Positions 1 to 11,719 are shown, counted from the first letter of the stretch. The stretch: 64,000 bases of DNA from Tanypteryx hageni (GCA_028673005.1 CM054115.1:53209738-53273737), one strand, 5' to 3'. The notes: a model not told the origin generated them from the sequence alone. Numbers and translations: made by a program.

Positions 1-1198
1 CATTCATCCTTCTTTCTCTTTGTGCCGTTCATTCTTGCGTCTTCCTACTTTGTCCCCGCTAGTTCTTCTCTTCTCCGTCCTTTTCTCTCTTTTCCCTTCA
101 TTTCTCTCTCTATTACTCGAGCCTTTCCGTCACCAATCTTCACTTCTCTTCGCTCCCCCTCGCTCCGGTTTAACTATTCACTCCTCTACACTTGTCTCTG
201 TTCGACTTCCCTCCTTCCTCTTCGTCCTCATTACTTCCCTCTTCCTTCCCTGCTCCTCCATTCACTTTTTCTTCTCTTCCGTCACTCTTCACTTGCCCCA
301 TTTACCTCTCCCTCTACTTCCCTTGTTTACCTTTCCTTCCACTTCTTCCTCCACCAGCCATTCCCTCATTGCTTTTGTGTTTTGGAGGACTATTATCTTC
401 CCTCCTTTGTTGACTCCACTCGCTCCTTTCCTTCCCCTTTCCTCCTCTAGAGGATTATCGCCGCTGCTTCTTCTTCTCCTCTCCTTTGTGTCTCTTCCGT
501 CCCGTCCTCCGATATATATATATTTGCCGTTTTAATCTCTCGTCTTCCCCATGCCCGGGGACTCTTCTTATATCCGCTCCATCCTGATTGTTAGCCTCTC
601 CTCTTCCTCCGACTTATTTCCTTCCCTCTCTTCTTCGTCCTTCCTTCTGCATAGTCTTCTTCTTCCGTCTCCTTCAACTCCTCTCATTTTCCCTTCGCCC
701 TCTCTCTCTCTCCATCTTACACGTTCCGTTCGATCCTTTCTACCCTCCACCCTTTTTCCGATCCCTTTTACCCTTTCATCCCTATCTCTCTCTCTCCGCC
801 CCTATACCCGGCCGTAGTGGCCGACCTCGGGGAAGTTTGGTCCCGCCATTCCCTCGCCCCCTCTCTCACTCATCGTTCGGTCTGGGTGAGGACAATACTG
901 GAACTAAAGCTGGAGAGAAGAGAGGGAGGGAGCGAATTTTCCCAGGAAACGGAGGGGGACCCGTAGCCACTACTTCCTCTCTCCCTCTCAGCACCCTCCC
1001 CTCTCCCTCTTTCCCCTCCTCTTCCCCTCTCTTTACTTCCCCTACCTATCTTCCCCCTTCCCTCTGTCCTCACCCCGCTTTATACTACGATGATAAAAAA
1101 AATCCCTCTCTCCTCTCGCATCTCTGCCCGCAGCCGCTGAGCTACATGGGTTTATGGGGACGAGTACGGGAAGCGAAGCTCAGAGAAGACGCAAAGTA
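1..1198. repeat. Pyrimidine-rich low-complexity region
   Basis: The plus strand is dominated by C and T (TTCC, CTCT and TCCC words) for about 1.2 kb, with a short TATATATATA run near 513. Open frames here translate to Ser/Leu/Pro/Phe-rich strings, as pure composition predicts, and show no domain. I see no gene. Confidence 0.8.
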
Positions 1199-1469
1199 AT
1201 GGCGGAAAAATAAGATGGAATGTATGTTATATATATAAAGACATCGATCACTCCTCAGTAGCTGATGCACTGAATTATTACCATGTGTAGCTGTCATGTA
1301 GACCAATCTATCCTGAAAATTTGGCTTCTCCAAGTTGCAGGGTTCCAAAGATATTTTCCAAACAGACAGACGGACGGACTCACCGAATACATAGGCTATT
1401 TTTCAGAAAAAGCGCTAATAAGCAAAATGTTTTCACTACTATTGTGGTTTTGCATCGCTGATGCTTTGT

Positions 1470-2598
1470 TTAACCTGGCAGTAGGCGCGCTCAATTCTGG
1501 AGCACAGACGGTCGCGCGGGGTGACTGAGTTACCCCATTTTAAATTACATTTTCCAGCCTAATTATTCGTGCTTTTTTATTTTTCTTTGTTTGTGTATTC
1601 TTAAATTAGTAAGGAAAAAGTTTGGAAAACTCAAATTTATTTTAAACCCATATAGTTTACGTTTGTTAAATATATTATTTATTGTTCAAAAGTCCTGCAT
1701 AGCTATCTTGCATACAAAAGAACTTACATAATAATAAAAATACTTGTGCATAATAATTATAATAATTAGACTTAGTAATTATGATAACTTATATTTTTAA
1801 CATAATATTATGAATAAGACAGTAATAATAAGAATTATCTAAGTTCACTTCTCGTTGTGTTATTCGCTGTCAAGGCAGTACTCACATACGTATTTCATAT
1901 GTTTCATACACATCGGCGTCTCACATTTAGAACAGGACGAAGTTGTCTTCGTTTCTTGATTTCTTGGGAATACGACACCGTAATTTTGCAGGTTTAGGTG
2001 GACCGGGCTCTCCAGAAACTTTCTTTTCTATGCGGTACAAATTTTTGGCCCAATTCCCTTAGTTGCTTTGGTAAGGTTTTCTGTTGCAACCGAGAAATGA
2101 CTGTTGGTTTTGCTAAGGCCTGACCGAGTTGTTTTGTGAAACTACTTCTTTTGAGCACTGTACTTGGGTTATTTGATAGAAATATTACGAAACAATTGAA
2201 AAGAATTTCACGGATTTTCTCCAAGTCGCGATGTATATCGAAATCTTCACCTGCCTAATAAATAGAGGGTAGAAACACTAAATTAGTTAAGTGTAAAGAG
2301 ATTCCATCGATTTATTAAGATTACAGCAAGATATAGAATAAAAGCTTACCATGACTCGCAATAAGAAAGGTAACGTGGAAGGGCGCGGGGTGACTGATTC
2401 ACCCCTGAAAGATTTTTAAAATGCTCTGTTTCACGGATGAAATGCTACTGAGACCTAAAAGTGATATAAATATGCTCAAAAGAGCACGGAAGAAAGGTAC
2501 TGATTATCTTAGGGAAAAAACATACGTCACGAGTGGATGAGTGCAGTGTAAACATTGGTGCGGTGATCAGTCACCCCGCGCGCCTACTTCCGGGTTAA
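1470..2598 (-). mobile_element. piggyBac-like element, decayed, with TTAA target duplication
   Basis: The element runs from 1474 to 2594 and is flanked by TTAA at 1470-1473 and 2595-2598, the piggyBac target duplication. The left end CCTGGCAGTAGGCGCGC (1474-1490) is the inverse of the right end at 2578-2594 with two mismatches. Both ends carry an inner near-palindrome related to GGGGTGACTGAGTTACCCC (about 1517-1536 and 2566-2578), with another copy near 2386-2404. The interior holds only the C-terminal part of a transposase on the minus strand, so this is a deleted, inactive copy. Assignment to piggyBac rests on TTAA plus the Cys-rich C-terminus. Confidence 0.78.
1858..2224 (-). pseudogene. 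piggyBac transposase C-terminal remnant
   Basis: An open frame at 1994-2224 (minus) contains FTKQLGQALAKP and RLQQKTLPKQLREL, the helical segment that precedes the Cys-rich domain in piggyBac transposases. In the same frame past the first stop-free piece, LRCRIPKKSRN can be read near 1940-1980. A second frame then gives CSKCETPMCMKHMKYVCEYC, a CxxC...CxxH...CxxC-type finger ending at a stop near 1858. A frameshift separates the parts and the DDD catalytic core is absent. It is a pseudogene inside the TTAA-flanked element. Confidence 0.65.
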
Positions 2599-3200
2599 AT
2601 ATGTGTACCAATAATGTTCCTATTTTCGACCTGGATGGAAAATCGATTGAATATTTCACATCGTGTGCCGCGAAGCGACGTCAACCGTGTTGCCACGCTC
2701 AGGCATATATTTCTGTCGATGATTCTCTCCCGGGAAAAATTAACCGGTCGTGGCGATGCGTGCTTAAAATCCCGTTTAATTTCTGACGTTTCTTTAGCAG
2801 CGACTTCGCAATTTCCGCGATCGGAATTCGGCTCCTCCAATGATCGATGAATTGACGCAGGAAACCGAAAGAAATAATCCATCGGGAGAGTTTCTTTAAG
2901 TCGGGTAAAGAACCTCCTTCGAAAAATATCCCTTCTCGTTTTGTCCGACACCATCCGACCGTGCAGTCAGAAGCCTTATTCCTCCAATTCCCCGAAAACT
3001 TTTCTGGTAATTCTTCCTCGAAAGGGGTTGAAAGATACGGAGTTCTATCATTTCCCAAGCCGCGCCACATTAGTATAATCAGTCCTATTCCCAAAACAAA
3101 CGTTTCTCATTCATCCTCGCGGTTGGCTTTACTGTAATTCGTTCGAGTCCTCTGCGATTTTTAATTTATCTCTCTCTCTCTGGAATCCTCCCTTTGGCGG
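2599..3200. other. Unannotated stretch between piggyBac remnant and CT-rich tract
   Basis: The composition is more even here than on either side. Several overlapping frames are open on both strands (for example 2595-2954 minus) but none shows a recognisable domain or splice structure. No repeat family was recognised. Confidence 0.5.
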
Positions 3201-4780
3201 TAATTCTTGGTTGCTAGGATACGTCGCCCTTTACCCAGCCCCTCCTTTACCCCTCCGTTTCCTCTTTTTCCCGCTGTCACAATTTATTCATTCTTTTGCG
3301 CCCCGGTAGATGAAAGAAAATCTCTCGACCCCGACCTTTTTTCTCTCTCCAGAATGATTCGTAGCATCTTGCTTTTCATTTTCAGTTTATGCTTCCATTT
3401 TTCTGACATTCTCTCTCTTTCTCTCTCTCTCTCTCGTTGTGCTTAATCCCTTTTTCTCTTTATTTTTCCACCTTTTCCGCACTCTATCCTTCATAGACTC
3501 TCTCCCCTGCGTCAAATTAAGTTAGGGAGAGGTAAAAACCTTTCGGCGTTGCTTCCTCTTCTCTTAAATTTCACCACTTCCTATTCGTTTCCCTCGCTTC
3601 CTCTGTCTCTGTATCATGGTCTCTACCTCTCGGGTTTTTCCTCCTCTTTGTTAGTTTCCTCTTATCTTTTGTATTATTCCACCTCTTATCTTTCGTTCTT
3701 CCTCGGATTTTTGTCTTTCTCCACAATTTCCTTGCCCCTTGCAAACTTTCCTCTTTTTTCTTCATGTTCTCTGCAAAATGGTTTACCTTTTCTACATTTC
3801 TTCTAACTTATTATGTGTATTCCTACCTTCTTTGTCCATGCTCGCTTTTGTTAATTTTTCTTCATCGCTTTTCTTTTTCCTGTGCACCTTATTAAGAACC
3901 TGTTTTTAAAAATTCATTTTTCCTTTTCATTCATCTCCATCTCTTTTCATCTTTGAGTTTCTGCCAGATGCCATTAGCTTTTTCCATTGCGAACCTTATG
4001 CGTTCCTATTTTTTACCACCACCCGTCCATGCTCTCCATCAGAATGGCATTTTACGTTCTATTTCATTCGTCGTCCCTCTATTTTTATCTCGATTGTTTC
4101 CTAGCCCCCTGATCTTCATCTGTGTCTTTTCCCACGCATAAATCTCCAACCTCATCTCAAGTCCCGCTCTCTCAAAACCGTTCACCCTCTACATCCAGAC
4201 TGCGCCTCTCGTAATTCAGATACTCCTCTCTATACCCTTCCGCCGAATCTTACATCCAACCCTCATTCTCCCTTTTTATGTTTCTCCATTTTTCTTATCC
4301 GTCCCAGATTTCTATTCCTCCTTTTATCGTCTCTCCCTCACTGCGGTTCCGTCTCTGCATCTCTCTCACCATTCCTATCACTCTTCCCTCTTCAACTTCC
4401 AATCCCATCTCCCTATATCTTTCTGACATTATTTGTCTCTCCATTCCTACATATTCATTCCTCTCGCGTTGTATTTCTCTCTTCCAATCGCTCTCACTCT
4501 CTCCTCTCTCTCTCTCCTTTCTGCCCTCCCGCTCTCCTCTCCCTTTCTCCCTCATCCTCTCTTTCTCTCTCTCCCTATTTCCCTCTCATCCCTGTCTTAT
4601 CTCTCCATACATTTCTCCTTCGTCCAACACCTTTCATTCGCTCCCATCCTCCTCCCTCTCATCACCCCTCCCACCCGTCTCTCCTCTCCCATCTCTACTT
4701 CCTCCAATATTCCCTTCACACCCTCACTTTCTCTCCCCATCCACCGCTCTCGTCCTTTCCCGGCACTCGAGCAATAATTG
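3200..4780. repeat. Pyrimidine-rich tract with CT microsatellites
   Basis: This is a long C/T-rich plus strand with TCTCTCTC runs, densest at 3413-3434 and 4260-4770. Open frames are Ser/Leu/Pro-rich products of composition. No gene is supported. Confidence 0.75.
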
Positions 4781-4794
4781 GTCCGGCAGGAGTG

Positions 4795-5265
4795 TCCAAC
4801 AGGTAGCAGCGAGAGGAGGCATGGGAACGAGAGATTGTGAGAGAGAGATTGAGAGAGGGGGGTGGGAGAGATAGTAAGGGAGTGAGAGGGGAGGAGAGAG
4901 GGAAAATGTCAGAGGCAGGGAAATAGTGGGGAAAAGAGAGATCCATTAGGAAGCAACGCGAGTGGTAAATGGAAAGAGACGGACATACGACCGCAAAGGT
5001 ATGGGAGTGGGAGAGAGATAGAGAAAGAGAAAGAAAAGTAGATAGAGAAATGGGGGATGCAACAAAAGTAATGAAGGAAAAATCCTAGGGACAGATTCCG
5101 GGGCAAAAGAGGGCACTGTGAGAAGACCGGGGGAGGGGGCGTATGGAGTGTTACAATGGAGGTAGAAGGAGACGGAGGTTTTCCGAGAAGAGAAAACGGA
5201 TGAAAAGCGAGGGGGAGAGAGAGAGAGACGAGATGGAAGTCGTTCGATTCGAAATTTGCGCACGC
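4795..5265. repeat. Purine-rich tract (GAGA)
   Basis: Composition flips at about 4790 from C/T-rich to G/A-rich on the same strand (GAGAGA, GGGAGAG, GAAAGAG words). The minus-strand frames here read as Ser/Pro/Leu-rich strings and are not genes. Confidence 0.75.
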
Positions 5266-5409
5266 GCAGTAGTCGTGGATGGGGGCTGAGATGGAGAGAG
5301 GGGAGAAGTTGTATGAGTTGGGGAGGCTCCTCCCCACCCACCCTTTTGCCTCTCCACCCAACCTCTCACTACTACTCGGCAACCTCTGCTTACTCTCCAT
5401 AATTCCCCG

Positions 5410-5598
5410 GCGTCCTCTCTCTCTCTCTCTCTCTCTCTACCTCTGCCTCTCTCCTTTTTCCCCTCTGAAACTCTCCATCTCTCGTTCTCTCCCTCAACCT
5501 CTATCCGACTCCGACTATCATTATCTTGCTCCTGATCTCTGACTCGATACGTCTTTCTATCGCTCCTAGCCGACCCTCTTATACTACAATCGCTTTAA

Positions 5599-5687
<89 letters not shown>
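5410..5687. repeat. CT then TA microsatellites
   Basis: A CTCTCT run lies at about 5416-5438. A (CT)n run at about 5598-5625 passes directly into (TA)n to 5687, where a fold-back element begins. Confidence 0.9.
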
Positions 5688-5692
<5 letters not shown>

Positions 5693-6247
5693 CATTTACC
5701 ACCAAGCTCGGTAAATGTAAGTTTAAGTTTCCAGAAATACGTATTAACAGTACATTTTCCGGTAAATGTGCACTTTTACCGATGTACCTTGATAAATGTG
5801 GAAATAAGTAAGAATGAGAAATGCTGCACTTTAATAATTACGTTAATTTATAATAAAATCATCGCGGGTTCGGCTCCACTGGTACATATTAAGAGGAACG
5901 CTTCCCAACCCGAGTGGGGAACAGTAAACGTGAGGAGGAACCAAAAACACTTCGACTACCCAACCCGGTACCCGGTGGGGCCGAGTAAAATTTGCCTTCA
6001 TGTTCAAATTTAGTTTAGCTGTGCACATTGACCACGAAATTTACACATTTACCGGACAACCGCACATATACCTTACCTACTTCTAAACTGCAACAGATGT
6101 TCGCGTCGCCGCCAAGTTGTGGCCTGTGTTGCAACGTTTATCCACATTTACAGTGTCTCTAGGCAAATGTGTACATTTCCCCAATCCAATCGGTAAAAGT
6201 ATTTTATATTTACATTTACCGAACTTGGTGGTAAATGTGCGCATTAA
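5688..6247. mobile_element. Fold-back / MITE-like element with ~36-bp inverted ends
   Basis: The left arm starting GCGCGCATTTACCACC (5688-5724) is the near-perfect inverse complement of the right arm at about 6209-6247 (GAACTTGGTGGTAAATG...). Short copies of CATTTACC / GGTAAATG recur throughout on both strands and continue just outside the right arm to about 6288. Both outer sides abut (TA)n tracts, so a TA target duplication cannot be told from the microsatellite. No coding sequence is visible. It is probably a non-autonomous DNA element of unknown superfamily. Confidence 0.65.
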
Positions 6248-6288
6248 CCGGGAAATGTACACATTTACCAGACTACGCACATTTACCG

Positions 6289-6316
6289 AGATATATATAT
6301 ATATATATATATATAA
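6289..6316. repeat. TA microsatellite
   Basis: An (AT)n run separates the fold-back element from the next interspersed repeat. Confidence 0.9.
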
Positions 6317-6429
6317 TGTTTTCCCTGTCTCTTCGACGCCCCCAGCAGCTTGCCAACTAGGTAAGTGTCCGCTGGGCTTCCCTCAACACCTTGTTGCCAC
6401 CCTCATGACTACCTTTTCTTTTCCTTAAG

Positions 6430-6430
<1 letters not shown>
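6317..6430 (-). repeat. TA-bracketed interspersed repeat, copy 1
   Basis: About 110 bp that recur in reverse orientation at 25094-25215. Shared stretches include GACGCCCCCAGCAGC and TAAGTGTCCGCTGGGCTTCC. Both copies sit between (TA)n tracts. Read on the minus strand, both copies keep an open frame with the words GGNKVLREAQRTLTKL or its variant. The protein family is not recognised. Copy 1 lacks about a dozen bases present in copy 2. Confidence 0.6.

Positions 6431-6491
<61 letters not shown>
6431..6491. repeat. TA microsatellite
   Basis: A continuous (TA)n run of about 60 bp. The YIYIYI open frame across it is an artefact. Confidence 0.95.
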
Positions 6492-6496
<5 letters not shown>

Positions 6497-7560
6497 GCAC
6501 ACCTCCATTAACGAAGTTCCTTTTGTACGAAGTCAGCACTTGTCTCCGAAATCTGCCCCGAAATATATTTAAAATACTTAGACGCACGAGAAAACAACGA
6601 TTATTTTGTTATTACGAACTTTAAATGATTTTCTTGCAGCTTAAAGTTGTGAATCTTATGCAGGACGATAAAACAACACATTCTTTGTGCGAAAAACGAA
6701 AACGGAGAAAAAATTTTATTTTAGTGTGATATATGCTGTTTCGTACGGCGAAAGTTACTTCGAGGCTATCTTTAGCGAGAGACAGAGTTTTTCGTGAAAG
6801 GAGAGAAAATTCCCCATTAGAACCCTTACTGCCCGGACTTGGTGAGACACGTTATACGTCGCCGCATGTATGCACAGGTGTCTCCAAATGCCCTATTCGC
6901 CACAAACAGTTTCAAGGGTCTTGTGATTATATTACGTATTTCATCCTTCAAAGAAGTCCCTGATATCAAAGGAAAATATCGTTCGCTTTTAGTTCTGTCA
7001 TCAGACGTGCAGTGAGCATTCAAATGTTTATTTGTGCATTTGACCTATGCTCTAAATGTCTTAAAAATTCTAGCTCCCTAGCTTGCCCCCTAGTACCTAA
7101 ACATTTATCTATATGTTTAAATTTTAAGAACTTTTAACAGCCAAAAATAAAATAAAATATCAAAATTTCTATAATCCCTATTTCTTTTTTTTTACTAATT
7201 CTACCTTCAAAAAAATTCAGCGTTGTAGCACATTCGAAAATACATAAACCTTTAAACTGTGTTTAAACATTAGCGAATTTTTACCAGCCTCATTGTTGAA
7301 CTTTTTAATCATTTTAGTTTTATTTATATAGAATTTGATACAAAATGTTTGCAAAAGTTCTTACTTACAACTTATAGTTTCCGAGCTAAAAATTATTAAA
7401 CTTTAATGTGCAAATTGGGTAAAAAAAACCCTAAAAATTAACAATTTTGAAATTTTCGTTTTTTATGTTTCGTTATGACCAAAGTCCTATAAACGTGATA
7501 AATGTCAAGTGTCCAGCTTATCTGGAAGTGCCTAAACATTAGTATCATCCTATGTGCTAT
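6492..7560. other. AT-rich stretch, no gene seen
   Basis: AT-rich DNA with short open frames only. No domain, tRNA, repeat boundary or microsatellite was recognised. Confidence 0.5.
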
Positions 7561-7564
7561 ATCT

Positions 7565-7790
7565 AGTCTCGGTTTTTCGACGTTTATTTTTCTTAAAATT
7601 CGACGATTAAAATCGACGTTTATTTTCCCTTAAGTTCAGCGATGAATATCGACGTTTATTTTAAACATTTTATTAGGCTTTGTGTTTTCGAAGTACATAT
7701 TTCTTTAAAAGCGACCACCAATAACGTTTATTATTCCTAAAAATCGAGGATGAATATCAGTGCTAATTTTAATTTATTTTATCGATTATT
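7565..7790. repeat. ATCGACGTTTATTTT-type repeat cluster
   Basis: Copies of TCGACGTTTATTTT and GATGAATATCGACGTTTATT recur at about 7575, 7610 and 7645. Related words (TCGACG, CGATTTAAATC) occur at 9530-9650 and 13790-13898, so this belongs to one interspersed family. Confidence 0.45.
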
Positions 7791-7795
7791 ATCAA

Positions 7796-8381
7796 TAAAA
7801 ATCTGATGTGGCCACACATGACTTTCTCCATACCTGTAATATTTCTAAAAATTCCAAATAGGTTGCATGACAATAAATATTTTAAGAAACGGCGAGAAAA
7901 TTTTACACTTTAAAAAGAACAGAAATAAACTCAAACCATAGCCTTCTGATGTTGGATATAGCCACAAAGCTCCAACAATTAAGAAAAGAAAAAGGAGCGT
8001 TACTAAGACGTAACTAAGCGTCAATTGTTAACAATAGTCTTCGATAGGTGGCGTGGTAGGGGCAGCTAAAAATATAGGATATCTTAAACAATGCATTATA
8101 TGGGAAAATGTTTCAAACAAAGATTGTAGAAAAGTAAATTTCCTACAACTTTTATTCTATTACAGTTTTACATTTATCAAATATTAAAGCAAATATTTCA
8201 AAATAACGGATAAGTGACAAGAGTAAACACCCACTTCCGGTGGACCGATTTTTACCAAAAACTCAAGTTTTTTTGACTTCTATAAAAATGTTAAATATAA
8301 AATTTCGCGTTGACCTAATTAATAGTTTTAGAGTTAGAGTACCCACAATAAAGCTACCACATACATACACACACACACACA

Positions 8382-8416
<35 letters not shown>

Positions 8417-8508
8417 CTCAAAACGTGTATTTCCGTTGAAATCTCCAAGTAGATTTTTTTCATGAATACAATACTTTCCCCTATACTACGTATATGGAGA
8501 AAGTAAAA
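7796..8508 (-). repeat. ~700-bp interspersed repeat, copy 1 (reverse)
   Basis: Nearly the whole interval matches 48188-48897 in opposite orientation. Matching landmarks are AAATCTGATGTGGCCACA, the ATTACAG / CCTGTAATATTTC segment, GCGTTACTAAGACG, TTCAAAATAACGGATAAG and the TACGTATATGGAGAAAGTA end. A (CA)n(CT)n(CA)n block at 8360-8417 is specific to this copy. No coding capacity. It is probably a non-autonomous transposon or SINE-like repeat of unknown type. Confidence 0.75.
8360..8417. repeat. CA/CT compound microsatellite
   Basis: (CA)n, (CT)n and (CA)n in series inside the interspersed repeat. Confidence 0.9.
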
Positions 8509-9529
8509 GTTAAATGAATTGGATTCTTCCAATTAAATTTACTAAAACTTGATATATGAAAATAAGACCTCGTTTGCCAGATTTTTCATTGCTCTCTAAA
8601 CTTAGGTGAATGTGTTGTTGTTGTCTTCGCCCACCAACCCGTAACAGTTAATTTTTCGGAATAAATTCCTAGTAAATTTTATTCTTTAAATAGCGCCCCT
8701 TATTCACGAATTCGAGATAATTCCATAACAAAATTAATGTGACGTAAATATAATGCACAATCAAATTCATATATGAATATTTTAAAGAAACAATCTTATC
8801 TTGCTGAGTGACAAACGATGATGAATGTACAAAATAGTCCGGAGTACGACCATTGAGCGATGCTACGACAGCATTGCAAGAAATAATAAGCATGGGACTC
8901 TCTCACCCACAATCACAGAATGAATTGTGGGTATGACTACCAAAAATAGAAATTTTATGACTTTTTGAAAATACTATTGGGCAAAGCTCCAGAAATGTAC
9001 TCGTAGTAGTAGATTTTTAACTTAATCAACCACGAACTGAGTTATGGGCGAGTGGATTTTGTCAAGCGGGGAGTAGGATTAAGTTATACTTTCGAGACCT
9101 TCTATGGGGATATATGGCGATCCGTATTAATTTCAGTATGGGAAAATCTTTCATTTCGCATCTTGGAGGTTGTCTGCAGAAGTCATAAGACTTTTGAGTA
9201 AATTGAGCATGTAGGCTGATCGTACCGTGTAAGCGACTAAATGCGCATAGGCATGATCAAATGTGGTCGAAATTAATGAAATAGTGTGATAAACCTATCA
9301 TATTGTTTTGTGCCGTGTCCGTGTCAGCTCAGTATGGATCCTCAATACATAAGGGATCTTGGAAAGGGTATGAAATGCCAAACGAAGTGTGGCTGACTGG
9401 TATGAAAAATGCCGATTCTCTCTTTTGTTTTGGAGACTTGGCGCTGAAAGATATTAAATTTGACTGTGATAAAGCAAATTTAAAAATCCTGACGAATATT
9501 TTCTTAGAAAATTTATTAGTGAAAATTAG
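8509..9529. other. AT-rich stretch, no gene seen
   Basis: Short frames only (for example 9303-9566 plus and 8669-8893 minus), with no domain and no supporting splice or promoter pattern. Confidence 0.5.
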
Positions 9530-9650
9530 ACATTTATCGGCGACAATTCATTTTCGTCGATTTTGAAATTTTTACACATTCGGTGTTTATCGACATTTAT
9601 CGATTTAAATCGAACCCTATCAAGCCTAGTTATATCATATGTAACGATGC
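9530..9650. repeat. Interspersed repeat related to 13790-13898
   Basis: The segment with TTTTCGTCGATTTTGAAATTT, ATTTATCGATTTAAATCGAA and ATCAAGCCTAGTTATA resembles 13790-13898, which ends ACCAAGCCTAATTATA. The copies are diverged. Family unknown. Confidence 0.5.
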
Positions 9651-10095
9651 GTCAATATATAATACAAGTAGTTGGTGCTTGCATTCTGCAAGCATTTCAG
9701 CCCATATCAAAAGTAACACAATAAGAGTTTGAGGGAATGCAGAGCTTCAGGCAGTCCCTAACGTCACTTCTATGAAGTTGTTTCTCCTATTGTGATCCCT
9801 GATATTCCCAGAGAAAAACAAACCTAACTGCCCCTTCCTACAGTCGATATCCCAAATTTAATCGTCGTGTTTGTGCTTTCAGTATTACGTTAGAATTCTA
9901 ATTATTTATGTTACCTTCAATCACAGTGCGTGATACAATTAGTGTTTTGGATAGAGTAAAATCTTTCACATTATCGGAAGAAAATATAGGTGATATTAAT
10001 ATGCGTGATATTGAAAATTACATAGAGTAAGTTAACTTAATATATACTTAAGGGACTTGATGTTAACTCAATTAAAGAAAAATGAGAAAATATAG

Positions 10096-10285
10096 GTATT
10101 TCCTTAACTCGATTTTTCTATAACTCGAATAATTTTTGCTTTCCCTTGAGACTCGAGTTATAGAAGTTCCACAGTGTATGTACAAATATATGAAAAATAT
10201 ACTTCCGTATTTTTAATTTTCTATAACTCCAGTAATTTTTATTTCCCCTTGAGATTCGAGTTATGGAAGTTCCACTATAATCCGT
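10096..10285. repeat. Two direct copies of a pogo/Tigger-like terminal sequence
   Basis: 10096-10178 and 10212-10282 share CTATAACTC..AATTTTT and CTTGAGA[CT]TCGAGTTAT. Each ends GAAGTTCCAC, the style of Tc1/mariner-pogo terminal sequences (inverse GTGGAACTTC.ATAACTCGA). Both are in the same orientation, so they are not a matched pair of ends of one intact element. No transposase is seen. Confidence 0.45.
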
Positions 10286-10969
10286 TATGATGGCATTAAT
10301 TTACATTAAAAGCATTAAAACGTCTTTCATTTCCATTAAAAGCATTCAAGGTCCCTTTAAAAGCAATGAAGTCGTTAATACATTTCCATTGTTGAAAAGA
10401 GGAAAAATTCCCACTTTTTTCGATTTAAAACAGACATCTACGTTAATTCAGTATGTATTTGAATTCTGTCTAAAGAAATTAAGATCTCCGTTCTTTCAAC
10501 TTGACAACTTTTCTTTTTTCCCGAATTCGTATCCCAATTTTATGCAATTTAAAAATGCATTTTTAGAAATCCTTGCACTGAATCCCATACTTTTCTTATG
10601 GGGTATTGAAATGGAACATTGGAGTTAAAAAGACCCCTTAAATATTAACATTTTTGTGATTTTCGATTTTTCTCGTCGGTTGTGCCACTCGACCTACATA
10701 CGTATGTACCTGCCAAATTTAAGATTTCTAGCCCTTGTAGAAGTACCTAAGGGTTTTGTCAGTGAGTGAGGCACAATTAGCTTTAATATTATAGACTAGG
10801 AGCTCCGCCTCTACGCACTACGCGCGTCAACCCCGTACCTCGCTCCGCGAGGTAAATTCGTCTGCTGCCCGTATGCTACCCTGAACCTCCTCATTTCGGC
10901 ATATATTTAAGGTAGATAATTATATTTAGCCCTATTTTCGGTCTTCTCACTCCATTCCTCCCATTCCCT

Positions 10970-11145
10970 CCCCCCCTCTCTCCCTCTCTCTACCTCCCTC
11001 TCTACTTCCCTATTTCCGTACCCCCCTCTCTACTTCCCTATTTCCCTACCTCTCTCTCTACTTCCCTATTTCCCTACCTCCCTCTCTACTTCCCTATTTC
11101 CCTACCTCCCTCTCTACTTCCCTATTTCACTACCTCCCATCAAAC
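10970..11145. repeat. ~27-bp pyrimidine minisatellite
   Basis: The unit CTCTCTACTTCCCTATTTCC plus CTACCTC-type spacer is repeated about six times with few differences, after CT-rich sequence. Confidence 0.85.
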
Positions 11146-11719
11146 CTCTGCTTTGAAGGTGCAGTATTTAAACCAAAAATGTTTTTAATATATCCATCAA
11201 ATACTTTTAAAGCATTCACAAAATTTAAGAGCAGAGTACTCCCATAGTGTGCATGCTGCGATACTGAAGAATCTGTTTTAGACATCTGTTCTGTGATGCG
11301 GAGTCAGAAGTTTATGGCATCCTCTGGTGTTACATTTATGAATTGCGTTACGCGCACCGTCATAATGCTTCATTTCATTTGTACGAACATATTTTTATTT
11401 ACCAAAAGACGTTCATGGGAGCCTAAAATTATTATTATTTGTTAGATAGATGTGCCTTCAAAAGGCAACAGGGATTCTTACATCAATTTGTTTCACGAAA
11501 GTGTAAATCGCCGCAGTGCTGAATATTGGTAAAAGTTCGAGGCCCCATGTTGTAGCGGTATCTAAACCTCTCTCTCTGCTTATGACTTTCCCATTCCTCT
11601 TATCTTTTCTCATAACCCCATATCCTTATTTACCACCTTCGAAAACCCTCTTATACACGCACATAAACTCATCACGTATATAAAATCATCTCTTCGCTTC
11701 GATTTTCCTTCTGCTCCCT

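Noticed and set aside
20..1199. Several overlapping open frames of 60-203 codons
   Set aside because: Pyrimidine-rich composition lacks stop codons in several frames at once; the products are Ser/Leu/Pro strings with no domain.
4278..5542. Open frames up to 198 codons on both strands
   Set aside because: They arise from CT- and GA-rich simple sequence and overlap each other on both strands.
10970..11145. CRISPR-like array
   Set aside because: The units are contiguous with no unique spacers and the genome is eukaryotic; it is a minisatellite. The same applies to 56518-56663.
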